The notes beneath the pieces are model-generated. The model saw nothing but the letters and a program-made list of their open reading frames with translations. It did no database searches and had not been told where the DNA came from. Of a DNA stretch of 64,000 nucleotides, positions 34,856 to 43,990 are shown in pieces; positions within the stretch are counted from its first letter, which is position 1, and each line of letters opens with the position of its first letter. The position numbers and the translations under genes were made by a program. The DNA comes from Pseudarthrobacter sp. SSS035 (GTDB taxonomy: Bacteria; Actinomycetota; Actinomycetes; Actinomycetales; Micrococcaceae): assembly GCF_023273875.1 (NCBI RefSeq), contig NZ_CP096882.1:4650001-4714000 (forward strand), in the 5' to 3' direction.

Positions 34856-35616
34856 GCACCTTTATCGTGACAGGCGGGTCATCCGGAATCGGGCTCGAGA
34901 TTGCAAAAACATTTGCCCGGGCTGGACACAACGTCGTGCTGGTCGCCCGCGATCAGGGTCGTCTCGACCTCGCCTCCCGAGAGATCGCCTCTTTCGGAGT
35001 GGCGTGCGAGACTGCAGCACTAGATGTGCGCGACGCCGACGCGGTCGCTGCGCTGATTGATCGCCTCCCGGAGGTTGACGGCGTTGTCAACAACGCGGCC
35101 GGAAATTTCGCCAAACCCACGGTCGATCTATCGCTCAACGGATTTCGTGCTGTCGTCGAGATATCGCTCTACGGGACGTTCAACTTCAGCACGGCAGTCG
35201 CCCGACGGTTGATGGCGGAGAAGAAGCGCGGCGCCATCTGCAACATCATCGCGACATATGCGTGGACGGGCGCACCGGGCGTTGCGCATTCCGCGGCGGC
35301 TAAAGCTGGCATGCTCGCTTTCACGAAGTCAGTGGCGCGGGAGTGGGGGCCTAACGGCATACGTGTGAACGCCGTCGCACCGGGATTCGTCGCCACAGAC
35401 TCCGCAGTTGCCAACATCCTGTCTACCCGTGGGGCGAGCGAACGAATGCTCGACATGATTCCGCTGGGCCGCTTCGCCGAAGCGAAAGAGATCGCGGAAG
35501 CGGTCACCTTTTTGATGAGCGAGAAAGCGGATTACATTACCGGCGGGGTGCTCACAGTGGACGGCGGACGCTCGCTGGGCCTCACTATGCACGGCCAAGA
35601 CCCGGCAGGAAGCTGA
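34852..35616 (+). CDS. Short-chain dehydrogenase/reductase, 2,4-dienoyl-CoA reductase-like
   Basis: A 254-residue SDR with the NADP/NAD loop TGGSSGIGLE (7-16), NNAAGNF (80-86) and a C-terminal ITGGVLTVDGGRSLG. The usual YxxxK pair is replaced by SxxxK: HSAAAKAG places Ser147 where Tyr should be, with Lys151 kept. Peroxisome-type 2,4-dienoyl-CoA reductases also lack the Tyr, and the neighbours are beta-oxidation enzymes, so reduction of an unsaturated acyl-CoA is the best guess. It overlaps the preceding gene by ATGA. Confidence 0.85.
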   Translation: MSTFIVTGGSSGIGLEIAKTFARAGHNVVLVARDQGRLDLASREIASFGVACETAALDVRDADAVAALIDRLPEVDGVVNNAAGNFAKPTVDLSLNGFRAVVEISLYGTFNFSTAVARRLMAEKKRGAICNIIATYAWTGAPGVAHSAAAKAGMLAFTKSVAREWGPNGIRVNAVAPGFVATDSAVANILSTRGASERMLDMIPLGRFAEAKEIAEAVTFLMSEKADYITGGVLTVDGGRSLGLTMHGQDPAGS

Positions 35617-35620
35617 CACG

Positions 35621-36805
35621 ATGACGGACGTTTTCTTAGTCGGCGGTACCAGGACTCCAATCGGCCGCTTTGCCGGAGGGCTCTCCACCGTGCGACCAGA
35701 TGACCTGGCCGCACTCGTTATCGCCGAAACAGTAGCCCGCAGCGGTGTACCGACGGGTGCTATTGACTCGGTCCTTTTCGGCGCCGCCAACCAGGCCGGC
35801 GAAGATAACAGGAACGTTGCTCGCATGGCTTTGCTGCTTGCGGGGCTGCCAGACGAAATTCCGGGAATCACCGTCAATCAACTGTGCGCTTCCGGCCTCG
35901 CATCGGTGATGTTCGCGGCCCAAGCAATCAAGGCAGGAGAGGCAGACGTCATTCTCGCTGGCGGCGTCGAATCAATGACCCGCGCTCCCTGGGTCCAGGC
36001 GAAGCCAGAGCGTGCTTTCGCTAAGCCAGGCGAGATCAGCGATACCTCAATCGGTTGGCGCTTCGTTAATCCCCGCCTGGCTCAGCGCGATAAGGCGACC
36101 CTGACGATGCCTGAGACCGCGGAGGAAGTTGCCGATCTCGATGGGATCTCTCGTGCTGACGCCGACGAGTTTGCGATGCGCTCCCACGTGCGCGCCCTCG
36201 CGGCCCAAGACGCCGGGCGGTTCGCTGGTGAGATTGTCGCAGTTCCGACAAACAACGGCGACATCCTGCACGACGAAGGACCCCGGCCCGACTCAAACCT
36301 GAAAACCCTGTCAGGATTGCGTTCCGTCGTCAGACCCAATGGCGTTGTCACCGCAGGAAACTCCAGCTCGCTCAATGATGGCGCGGCGGCGATCCTGGTC
36401 GCGAGCGAACAAGCGGTCAAGCGCTACGGCCTCACTCCGAGGGCGCGAGTTCTGGGAGGTGCAAGTGCCGGTGTCGCGCCAGAGATCATGGGGCTCGGTC
36501 CCGTGCCCGCGACCCGGAAGCTCCTCAACCGACTTGGCTTGACGGTGCAGGATCTTGGTGCCGTCGAACTCAATGAGGCTTTCGCGACCCAGTCGCTGGC
36601 GTGCATCCGCCGGCTTGGTCTCGATCCCGAAACTGTCAACGCGGACGGCGGGGCAATTGCACTCGGGCATCCGCTCGGGGCGTCCGGAACCCGCATCCTC
36701 ATCACCTTGCTCGGCCGGATGGAGCGCGAAGACGCTCATCGCGGTCTGGCAACCATGTGTGTTGGTGTCGGACAAGGGGCAGCACTTGCAGTGGAGCGCG
36801 CATAG
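35621..36805 (+). CDS. Thiolase (acetyl-CoA C-acyltransferase)
   Basis: A 394-residue thiolase that splits a 3-ketoacyl-CoA with CoA. The nucleophilic Cys89 lies in NQLCASGLAS, the His loop in LNEAFATQSLA, and the second Cys in the final TMCVGVGQGAA, with GGAIALGHPLGASG just before. The length is normal. It starts 4 bases after the SDR stop and ends where the crotonase gene begins. It would complete the spiral run by the surrounding enzymes. Confidence 0.95.
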   Translation: MTDVFLVGGTRTPIGRFAGGLSTVRPDDLAALVIAETVARSGVPTGAIDSVLFGAANQAGEDNRNVARMALLLAGLPDEIPGITVNQLCASGLASVMFAAQAIKAGEADVILAGGVESMTRAPWVQAKPERAFAKPGEISDTSIGWRFVNPRLAQRDKATLTMPETAEEVADLDGISRADADEFAMRSHVRALAAQDAGRFAGEIVAVPTNNGDILHDEGPRPDSNLKTLSGLRSVVRPNGVVTAGNSSSLNDGAAAILVASEQAVKRYGLTPRARVLGGASAGVAPEIMGLGPVPATRKLLNRLGLTVQDLGAVELNEAFATQSLACIRRLGLDPETVNADGGAIALGHPLGASGTRILITLLGRMEREDAHRGLATMCVGVGQGAALAVERA

Positions 36806-37537
36806 ATGTCCAACATAATCCTTGAGAAGCTCGCCGACCGCTGGCACGTTACCCTCAACCGGCCAGAAGCGCGCAACGCAATCGACCGGGACACGGTGCA
36901 GGAACTCCATGCGGTCTGCGACGCGCTCGAACGCGAACCTCGAGTTCTTATCTTGTCCGGTGCGGGCGGGATTTTTGCTGCCGGTGCCGACATCCGCCAA
37001 CTTCTCAAACGGGGTGCGTCGGATGCCCGCGCCGGCATCAATACGAATTTATTCACCCGCATCGCTGAGCTTCCGATGCCGGTCATCGCCGTGGTGGATG
37101 GACATGCGCTCGGCGGCGGGGCAGAACTTGCCTACGCCGCTGACTTTCGCATAGCCAGCCACTCCGCCCGATTCGGCAACCCGGAGACCAAGCTGGGAAT
37201 CATCGCAGCGGGTGGCGCACTGTGGCGTCTGCCGGCCCTCGTCGGCGAGCCGGTCGCCAAGCAGGTCCTGCTGGCCGGGCGAATCCTGGACGCCGAAGAG
37301 TCGCTGCGCCTGAACCTGGTAATCAGCCTTCACGAGCCGAAGGACCTGCGCACGGCCTCAGATGCTCTCGTCGATCAGATTCTGAAAGGCGACCCTCTTG
37401 CGATCCAGAAGACCAAAGCCGTACTCGCGGGCGACAGCGAGACCCATCCGCGCGCCGATCTCGAAGCACAAGCCATTCTCTTCGAATCTGATGCCAAAAC
37501 TGAGCGGATGACCGCATTTTTGGAAGGTAGACGATGA
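36806..37537 (+). CDS. Enoyl-CoA hydratase/isomerase (crotonase)
   Basis: A 243-residue crotonase. The oxyanion-hole stretch SGAGGIFAAGADI (about 50-62) and the second ALGGGAELAYAADFRIA (about 97-113) are canonical, and NPETKLGIIAAGG carries the usual Glu position in its first half. It begins next to the thiolase stop and overlaps the next gene by ATGA. It probably hydrates the enoyl-CoA made by the dehydrogenase pair. Confidence 0.92.
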   Translation: MSNIILEKLADRWHVTLNRPEARNAIDRDTVQELHAVCDALEREPRVLILSGAGGIFAAGADIRQLLKRGASDARAGINTNLFTRIAELPMPVIAVVDGHALGGGAELAYAADFRIASHSARFGNPETKLGIIAAGGALWRLPALVGEPVAKQVLLAGRILDAEESLRLNLVISLHEPKDLRTASDALVDQILKGDPLAIQKTKAVLAGDSETHPRADLEAQAILFESDAKTERMTAFLEGRR

Positions 37538-38400
37538 CAGCGACTCTGGTTCCGACAGAAGTTGGCGTACTCGGCGGTGGAAGGATGGGCGCCGGGATCG
37601 CGCATGCGTTCTGCGTTGCGGGCTCACGGGTGATCGTCATAGAGCGTGACGCTGCCGCCGCGGCTGCAGCCAGGGATCGCGTCCTCGCATCCCTCAGCGC
37701 CAGCGTTTCCAAGGGTGCAACCACAGAATCGTTGGCGGATCTTGCTGCGCGTGTTTCCGTCGGTACTGACTACGCAGCGTTCTCGCAGGCAGAGCTCGTG
37801 ATCGAAGCCGTTCCGGAAGACCTCGCACTGAAGGCCGGGGCCCTGCAGGCGATCGAACAAAACCTCAGCGAAACGGCGTGGCTGGCCAGTAATACGTCGT
37901 CGATCTCCATCGACCTACTCGCGAGCGGGTTGGCACGTCCCGACCGCTTCTGCGGCATGCATTTCTTCAACCCTGTGCCATCTTCACGCCTGGTCGAGAT
38001 AGTCGTATCCAATGTCAGCGATGCGGAATTGGCTCGTCTGGCTCGGGGCTGGGTCGCGGGTCTGAAGAAGACCGCAATTGTCGTCAAAGACTCGCCGGGT
38101 TTTGCCAGTTCGAGGCTCGGTCTGGTACTGGGACTAGAGGCGATCCGCATGGTGGAGGAAGGCGTCGCCTCGCCGGAGGACATCGATGCCGCCATGGTGC
38201 TCGGCTACCAGCATCCGATAGGACCACTCAAGTTGACTGACATTGTGGGCCTGGATGTTCGGCTCGGCATCGCCGAGTATCTCGCTACGACGCTGGGTGG
38301 CCGGTTTGAGCCGCCGGCACTCTTGCGCCTGATGGTGAAGGAAGGTCGACTGGGACGCAAGACCGGTAACGGTTTCTACACCTGGCCCGACGGAGCATGA
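37534..38400 (+). CDS. 3-hydroxyacyl-CoA dehydrogenase
   Basis: A 288-residue NAD-dependent enzyme of the PaaH/Hbd family. The Rossmann loop VLGGGRMGAGIAHAF is at about residues 10-24, the catalytic His is in GMHFFNPVP, and VVKDSPGFASSRL and QHPIGPLKLTDIVGLDV are conserved. It turns a 3-hydroxyacyl-CoA into the ketoacyl-CoA for the thiolase. It overlaps the crotonase gene by ATGA and ends the enzyme run before the transporter. Confidence 0.94.
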   Translation: MTATLVPTEVGVLGGGRMGAGIAHAFCVAGSRVIVIERDAAAAAAARDRVLASLSASVSKGATTESLADLAARVSVGTDYAAFSQAELVIEAVPEDLALKAGALQAIEQNLSETAWLASNTSSISIDLLASGLARPDRFCGMHFFNPVPSSRLVEIVVSNVSDAELARLARGWVAGLKKTAIVVKDSPGFASSRLGLVLGLEAIRMVEEGVASPEDIDAAMVLGYQHPIGPLKLTDIVGLDVRLGIAEYLATTLGGRFEPPALLRLMVKEGRLGRKTGNGFYTWPDGA

Positions 38401-38445
38401 TCGGACGAGGCATGGACGCCTATAGAGCGAATGCCCGGTGACGCC

Positions 38446-39648
38446 ATGACCACAAAACTTCCCACCCAGTTCCTATGCATCGCCCTGCTTGCCGGGTTCT
38501 GCTCCAGCAACGCTGTCGTCGGGCTGCCACTCCTTGTGAACGCTTCAGCGTCCCCATCCTCTTACATGGGCTTTCTGCTCGCCCTGCTGCCCCTCGGCAC
38601 TGCTCTCGGTGCTTTCGTCACCGCTCCCGTCCGAAATCGATTGGGTTCGGCTGCGGCCACTCTGTCGGGTGCGATCTTCGTCCTGGTGATCGGAAGCGTG
38701 ACCCTCACGGTCTCTACAGCGACTTTGGCACTCGCTATCGGCATGATTCTGGTCGGTATGGGAGAAGGAATTTTCTGGGTCTGCAGTCAAGTTCTGCTCT
38801 CAATCAACTCTCAATCGGCCGGAAACCATTCGGCGTACCTGTCCCAGTACGCCCTGTATACGGCAGGCGTGTTCATCGGTGCAGCCTTGACCGGAGCGTT
38901 CGTTGCTGTATTGGAAGCCATCGGCACCGAATCGCTTCTCGCCGGGCGGGTCAGTCTTGGTCTGGGTGTTGCCGCCTCCGCAACTGCTTTTCTGGTGTGG
39001 TGGCCGAAGCGGTGGTCGATTGTCGATGCCGCTGGCCGCGCGATCATCAGCTGGAGAATCATCACGCACGGCCTGACCCTTCAAGTTCAGGATCTTCTCA
39101 TCGTCTCGGCACTCGCGGTTGTGTCGCTGTTGGCGCCGCTCACCCTCCTCGATACGTTCTCGTTTTCCCCGTTCGCGGTCGGAGCGGCGATGGGCTGTAT
39201 CGCACTGAGCAAGATTGCAGGCACTATCGCCGCCCGCTTCTCAACGCGCGCGTTCGGGAGCCGGAAGACAGTGCTGGCTTCATTAATCACCGGACTCGTC
39301 GCCTGCCCGGTTTTGGCGCTCTCCGGGGCACCCGTCTATTTCGTTGTGGCCATGTTTCTCGCGTCGATGTCTCTGACCGGCATCTGGCCACTCATCGTCG
39401 CTGAAGCCCAGAACGCAGCACCAATATCGCTCCGGGGTCATGCCGCTGTCGCCTGGAATATTCGCGAGTACATCGTCATTGCAGCATCCGGAGTTGCTGG
39501 GACATGGCTCTATTCGAACCTGGGTCGACCCATGATGTTCGCTGCTGCGGCTCTTCTGCTGACCTTAGCCACAATCGCCACGATTAGAATGCCTACGTCC
39601 GACAATCAGGCCCTTCCTGTTAACGCCAACCGAAAACGGGGCCAATAG
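38446..39648 (+). CDS. MFS transporter
   Basis: A major facilitator superfamily carrier of about 400 residues with 12 predicted membrane segments in two halves around a loop near WWPKRWSIVDAAGR. A GxLxDRxGRR-like loop is weak (APVRNRLGSAAA). It stands 45 bases after the 3-hydroxyacyl-CoA dehydrogenase in the same direction and probably imports the acid substrate of the operon or exports a product. Two ATGs (38431 and 38446) are possible starts; GGTGA precedes the second. Confidence 0.85.
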   Translation: MTTKLPTQFLCIALLAGFCSSNAVVGLPLLVNASASPSSYMGFLLALLPLGTALGAFVTAPVRNRLGSAAATLSGAIFVLVIGSVTLTVSTATLALAIGMILVGMGEGIFWVCSQVLLSINSQSAGNHSAYLSQYALYTAGVFIGAALTGAFVAVLEAIGTESLLAGRVSLGLGVAASATAFLVWWPKRWSIVDAAGRAIISWRIITHGLTLQVQDLLIVSALAVVSLLAPLTLLDTFSFSPFAVGAAMGCIALSKIAGTIAARFSTRAFGSRKTVLASLITGLVACPVLALSGAPVYFVVAMFLASMSLTGIWPLIVAEAQNAAPISLRGHAAVAWNIREYIVIAASGVAGTWLYSNLGRPMMFAAAALLLTLATIATIRMPTSDNQALPVNANRKRGQ

Positions 39649-39723
39649 TGCCAACTGAAAACAGGGCCATGAGCTATGGGCAGGTTAAATGGTCAACCAA
39701 ACCTTCAGCAGTCCCATGAGCCT

Positions 39724-39976
39724 GTTCCGCGGGTGGATCAGATTCCAAAATGGTGTTGACGCTACCTTGGAGTGCATGGCCAACTGATTGAACCCTGTAA
39801 ACGCGTTCACAGATACAAGAATGACTGCAGGTCTAATTCGCTGAAGGATCAACATCGTGCAAATAGCAGCAGCGTTGCTGCCTGGAATCAACCAGTCCTT
39901 TGAAGCACACGGCTCGAATTCGATGAGCCGAAGATCGGAGAGGTGTTGGTTCGGTTCGCAGCCTCAGGTGTCTGCG
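39724..39976 (+). repeat. 253-bp inverted repeat, copy 1 (adh promoter and 5' end)
   Basis: It matches the reverse complement of 57528-57782 almost base for base; two differences were seen by eye, one of them a missing A at about 39904 that shifts the adh frame. It contains a LacI-type operator at 39796-39811, a ribosome site and the first 40 codons of an alcohol dehydrogenase. Confidence 0.9.
39796..39811. promoter_or_regulatory. LacI-type operator in the adh leader, copy 1
   Basis: TGTAAACGCGTTCACA is a near-perfect palindrome with the central CG of LacI/GalR-family sites; 15 of 16 positions fit. It lies 46 bases before the GTG of the adh remnant. The same site is at 57695-57710 on the other strand. 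Confidence 0.55.
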
Positions 39977-40158
39977 CCTCTGATGCCCATCCGCAATCCG
40001 GACGCAACCCCGCACCACTTCCGCTGGACCGAATGATCACGCAGACATACGAACTGGATGAAATCAACGCTGCCTTCGCTGATCTGCGGGCAGGAAAGCT
40101 GAATCGCGGTGTCATCATTTTCGACGAAGAACTCGCGGGTATTTCCACCGCCTCGTGA
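39857..40158 (+). pseudogene. Zinc alcohol dehydrogenase, internally deleted and frameshifted
   Basis: The GTG at 39857 (AAGGA ahead) opens QIAAALLPGINQSFE; a lost A then shifts the frame, while the other frame reads GEVLVRFAASGVCASDAH, the N-terminal zinc-site loop of NDMA- or NAD-dependent zinc alcohol dehydrogenases. After 43 residues it jumps to the enzyme's last 40 residues, MITQTYELDEINAAFADLRAGKL. About 290 residues between are missing, so only promoter and ends remain. Confidence 0.85.
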
Positions 40159-40194
40159 TGAGGTGGCGTCAACTGCGCAATGAAAAGGAACAGC

Positions 40195-41010
40195 ATGACC
40201 GTGTCATCAGAAACATTGTCTGCCGGCGAGGCAGCGGAGATGGTTTCCCGGGAGGGTTCCGGTGGTCTGGCGGTGCCCTCGGTCGTCCAGGCCTTCGCCG
40301 TCATCGATTTGCTGGCCGACTCCGGCAGCCGCATGCGTCTGGCGGAGGTCGTCTCCGCCACCGGTCTTCCGAAAACGACGGTGCACCGGTTGTTGAGGAC
40401 GCTGGGCATGCTAGGGATCACGCAACGCGACAACGACGGATTCATCCTCGGCCCGGCATTGGCCCGGTACGGCAATGCCCGGGTTCCCAACCACGGCGAA
40501 ATCATCGGGCTGTTCTACTCAGTAATCGGGCGCATGCAAGAGGAGCTGGACGAAACGGTGCAGCTGGCGGTTCTTACTCCGCCCGACGTCACCTTCATAG
40601 CTTTTATCGACAGCAGCCGGTCCGTCAGGCTCGCCACACGCCTGGGACGCCGCCTGCCGGTCCACGCCTCGGCGACGGGCAAAGCCTTGTTGGCGTTCAG
40701 CCAGGAGGAGACGGTGAAAAACGCCTTGGAGGGACCCCTGGCTGCATTGACTGAGTGGACCATTACCGACCGAAGCGTGATTCTGACCCAGCTAAAAGCT
40801 GCAAGAGCCCGCGGCTGGGCCAGTGAATCGCAGGAATCCGCGGCCAACCTCAGCTGCGTGGCTGTACCGGTTCTTGATGCGACGGGGCATGCCCTGGCCG
40901 CCATCACCGTGTGCCTGCCCATGCCAATCATTCCCGAACCACGCCAAAGGCACCTTGCCGGCATCGCCACCCGCTATGCCCGCGAGCTATCAAGCCGGAT
41001 CAGCCACTGA
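40195..41010 (+). CDS. IclR-family transcriptional regulator
   Basis: A 271-residue IclR protein with winged helix (VVQAFAVIDLLADSGSRMRLAEVVSATGLPKTTVHRLLRTL) and effector domain (VTFIAFIDSSRSVRLATRLGRRLPVHASATGKALLAF). It is only distantly related to the other two IclR genes here. The start at 40195 follows AAAAGGAACAGC; an in-frame ATG 15 bases earlier lies over the ribosome site. It heads the aldehyde dehydrogenase-MFS-Fae group and probably controls it. Confidence 0.92.
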   Translation: MTVSSETLSAGEAAEMVSREGSGGLAVPSVVQAFAVIDLLADSGSRMRLAEVVSATGLPKTTVHRLLRTLGMLGITQRDNDGFILGPALARYGNARVPNHGEIIGLFYSVIGRMQEELDETVQLAVLTPPDVTFIAFIDSSRSVRLATRLGRRLPVHASATGKALLAFSQEETVKNALEGPLAALTEWTITDRSVILTQLKAARARGWASESQESAANLSCVAVPVLDATGHALAAITVCLPMPIIPEPRQRHLAGIATRYARELSSRISH

Positions 41011-41065
41011 TCCAGGAAACACCCGGGACGCCGCCGTCCCTAGACCACTCACCGGAAAGAAGTTC

Positions 41066-42574
41066 ATGAGTAAAAGTACAAACAGCCGCGACACCGTTGC
41101 TGGCGTGGCCGTTCCAACCAGCCTTTTCATCAACGGGGCCTGGCGCCAATCAAACGGAGGGAGGTTGTTCGATGTGGCCGACCCGGCCACCGGAAAGGTC
41201 ATCGCCACGGTCTCAGACGCCGACACAACCGATGCCGAAGAAGCCCTCGCTGCCGCAGCCCAGGCACAGCAGACATGGGGCCTCACCAGCCCGCGGGAAC
41301 GGGCGGCCATTCTGCTCGCCGCGTTCTACGCGGTTCAGGCCAAGCGCCATGAGATTGCAGCTGTCATCACGGCCGAAATGGGAAGGCCGCTGGCAGAGTC
41401 TCTGGCCGAAGTCGATTACGGCGCCGAATTCCTCCGCTGGTTTGCCGAGCAAACGGCCCACGTGCACGGAGACTACGGCCCCTCGCCGTCCGGGGCGTTC
41501 CGTGTCGTGACAACAAAGGTCCCCGTCGGGCCGAGCCTTCTCATCACACCCTGGAATTTTCCGCTCGCCATGGGCACCCGGAAAATCGGTGCAGCATTGG
41601 CGGCCGGATGCACCGTCATCCTCAAGCCTGCAGCGCAGACCCCCCTGACGGCTGCCCTCCTCGTCGAGATCCTTGCCGACGTCGGTGTCCCGGACGGCGT
41701 GGTCAATCTCATCCCCACCAACGACGCCGGCGGCCAATCCAAGGCCCTCATGAATGATGCCAGGCTGCGCAAGGTCAGCTTCACCGGATCCACCACTGTT
41801 GGATCCGTGCTCCTCCGCCAGGCGGCCGACCATGTCCTGAAGTCCTCCATGGAGCTCGGGGGAAACGGACCGTTCCTCGTCCTCCACGACGCTGACGTTG
41901 ACGCTGCCGTTGACGGGGCGATGATTGCCAAGTTCCGAAACGGCGGACAATCATGCGTGGCCGCAAACCGGTTCATCGTCCACAAAAACGTCGCCGACCG
42001 GTTCACGGCTGAACTCGCCGACCGGACAGCTGCCCTCAAAGTCGGCGAAGGCACCATCGCCGGTGTCGGCGTCGGTCCGCTTATCGACGCCCGCCAACGC
42101 GACAAAGTGCATGAACTCGTCGCCGACGCAGTGCAAAGGGGCGCACGTGCACTTTGCGGCGGATCCCTGATCGAGGGTGAGGGATACTTCTACGCGCCGA
42201 CCGTGCTGGCAGATGTCCCATCGGACGCCAGAATCAATCACGAGGAAATCTTCGGACCGGTTGCACCCATAACCGTCGTCGAAAGTGACGAGGAGGCCAT
42301 CAGGCTCGCCAATGACACCCCCTACGGCTTGGCAGCGTTCGTTTACACCGGTGATGGTGCCCGGGCGTTCACCGTCGCCGAGCGCTTGGAAGCAGGCATG
42401 ATCGGGATCAACCGGGGACTGGTTTCAGAGGCCGGAGCCCCCTTCGGGGGAATCAAGGCCTCCGGGCTTGGCCGTGAAGGCGGCCACCTCGGCATCGAGG
42501 AATACCTCGAAACCAAATACTTCGCCCTCGATCTGACGGTGCCGTCGGCCCGGAATGAAGGAGCAGCACTGTGA
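41066..42574 (+). CDS. Aldehyde dehydrogenase (succinate-semialdehyde dehydrogenase-like)
   Basis: A 502-residue NAD(P)-dependent aldehyde dehydrogenase. ITPWNFPLAMGTRKIGAALAAGCT forms the cofactor floor, MELGGNGPFLVL carries the base Glu and NGGQSCVAANRF the catalytic Cys. The GQxCVxANR context is that of succinate-semialdehyde dehydrogenases. The ATG at 41066 follows GGAAAGAAG. It overlaps the MFS pseudogene by four bases and shares its operon with an Fae homologue, which raises an aldehyde or formaldehyde-linked role. Confidence 0.93.
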   Translation: MSKSTNSRDTVAGVAVPTSLFINGAWRQSNGGRLFDVADPATGKVIATVSDADTTDAEEALAAAAQAQQTWGLTSPRERAAILLAAFYAVQAKRHEIAAVITAEMGRPLAESLAEVDYGAEFLRWFAEQTAHVHGDYGPSPSGAFRVVTTKVPVGPSLLITPWNFPLAMGTRKIGAALAAGCTVILKPAAQTPLTAALLVEILADVGVPDGVVNLIPTNDAGGQSKALMNDARLRKVSFTGSTTVGSVLLRQAADHVLKSSMELGGNGPFLVLHDADVDAAVDGAMIAKFRNGGQSCVAANRFIVHKNVADRFTAELADRTAALKVGEGTIAGVGVGPLIDARQRDKVHELVADAVQRGARALCGGSLIEGEGYFYAPTVLADVPSDARINHEEIFGPVAPITVVESDEEAIRLANDTPYGLAAFVYTGDGARAFTVAERLEAGMIGINRGLVSEAGAPFGGIKASGLGREGGHLGIEEYLETKYFALDLTVPSARNEGAAL

Positions 42575-43954
42575 GCTCTGAAACGAACCTCATGTCCCAA
42601 GCCCAGCCAAGCCAGCGTCAATCCGGCGTCTTTTTGCGCCGGCTCACGGCGGCCACCGGAGGCGGCATGTTCCTGGACGGGTACGTCTTTGCAGCCATCG
42701 CCGCGGTCATCGCCGGAGGAACTTTCACCAGCGACCTCGGTGTGTCACCGCTCATCTTGGCCTGATTTCCTCCGCGACACTTGTCGGCACCGTCGTCGGC
42801 GGGCCGGTCATCGGGTACCTCACCGACATCTTCGGACGGAAGCCGATGTTCTTTGTGGACATCTGCACGTTCTTGGTCTGCTCACTGTTGATGTTGGCCG
42901 TTACCGATGCCTGGCAGATCGTGGCCCTGGGCATCGTGCTGGGTATGGCGATCGGTGGCGACTATGCCATCGGGTCGCCACTGCTGGGCGAATTCACGCC
43001 GGCCCGAAGCCGCGGAAACTATCTCAGCATTCTGGAAATCCTGTGGAATGTCGGATACGTCGTGTCCTTCCTGATCGGATACCTGGTTCTGCACGCATTC
43101 CCACAGGCCTGGCACTTCATTCTGGCCAGTCCCGCTATCCCTTCCCTGATCATCCTCCTGCTCCGGCACAACCTCCCTGAATCCCCGCGTTGGCTGCTGG
43201 GCAAGGGCCGCGTCGCCGAAGCGCAGGCGATCCTCGCGAAGATGCCCCAGTCCCTGGCGATATCCTCCTTCGCCCGGGAAGAACCGGAAAAAACGCGCTG
43301 GACGACGCTCTTCACGAAGGACTACGTCGGCCGCACCATCTTCTGCTCCGTCTTTTGGATCTGCATCGTCATTCCCTACTTCGCCCTCGTGTTCTTCCAG
43401 TCTGAAGTTCTGGCTGTAATCGGCTTGGAAAACCCCATTATCGGGGCACTGATTGGGACATGCGTGGCCTTGGTGGGGCCGCCGTGGGCTGGCTCCTGAT
43501 CGATCGGGTCGGACGCCGCCTCATCCTCATCGTTCCCATGTTCGCCACCTGCGTCTTCCTGGTTCTGGTCGCCCTGAACAAGGTGCTGGACATGTCCGTC
43601 GGTGTAACGGTCACAGCTTTCTTCGGCTACCTGTTTTTCTACGGAATCATGAGCATCCTGTGCGGGGTCTACCCGCTGGAAGTGTTCCCCACCTCAGTCC
43701 GCACCTCCGGCATGGGCTTCGCCGCAGCAATGTCCCGCGTCGGGGCCGCCACCGGAACGTTCCTTCTGCCGATCGTGCTCGCAAGCTTTGGCTTGAACGT
43801 GGTCCTGTTTGGCCTGGCGGCGGTATGCCTCATAGGAGGGGTCACGGCCTTCTTCATGGCCCCTGAAACCGCCGGCAAAGAGCTCACCGAAACCGGCAGC
43901 CCCCAAGGGACAGACCGAAAAGTACGCCGTGAGCCCGCAGTCAGCCGCCCCTAA
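42571..43954 (+). pseudogene. MFS transporter broken by two frameshifts
   Basis: Three consecutive frames add up to one sugar-porter-like MFS protein of about 460 residues: GGGMFLDGYVFAAIAAVIAGG, then GYLTDIFGRKPMFFVDI with MAIGGDYAIGSPLLGEFTPARSRG, then IDRVGRRLILIVP and VFPTSVRTSGMGFAAAMSRVGAA. One base appears lost at about 42762 and another frame change falls at about 43465-43480. The rest is well conserved, so the damage is recent or a sequencing error. It begins in an ATGA overlap with the aldehyde dehydrogenase gene. Confidence 0.88.
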
Positions 43955-43990
43955 GCTGTTAGAGACATCTAGATACCCAAGGAGTACAAA

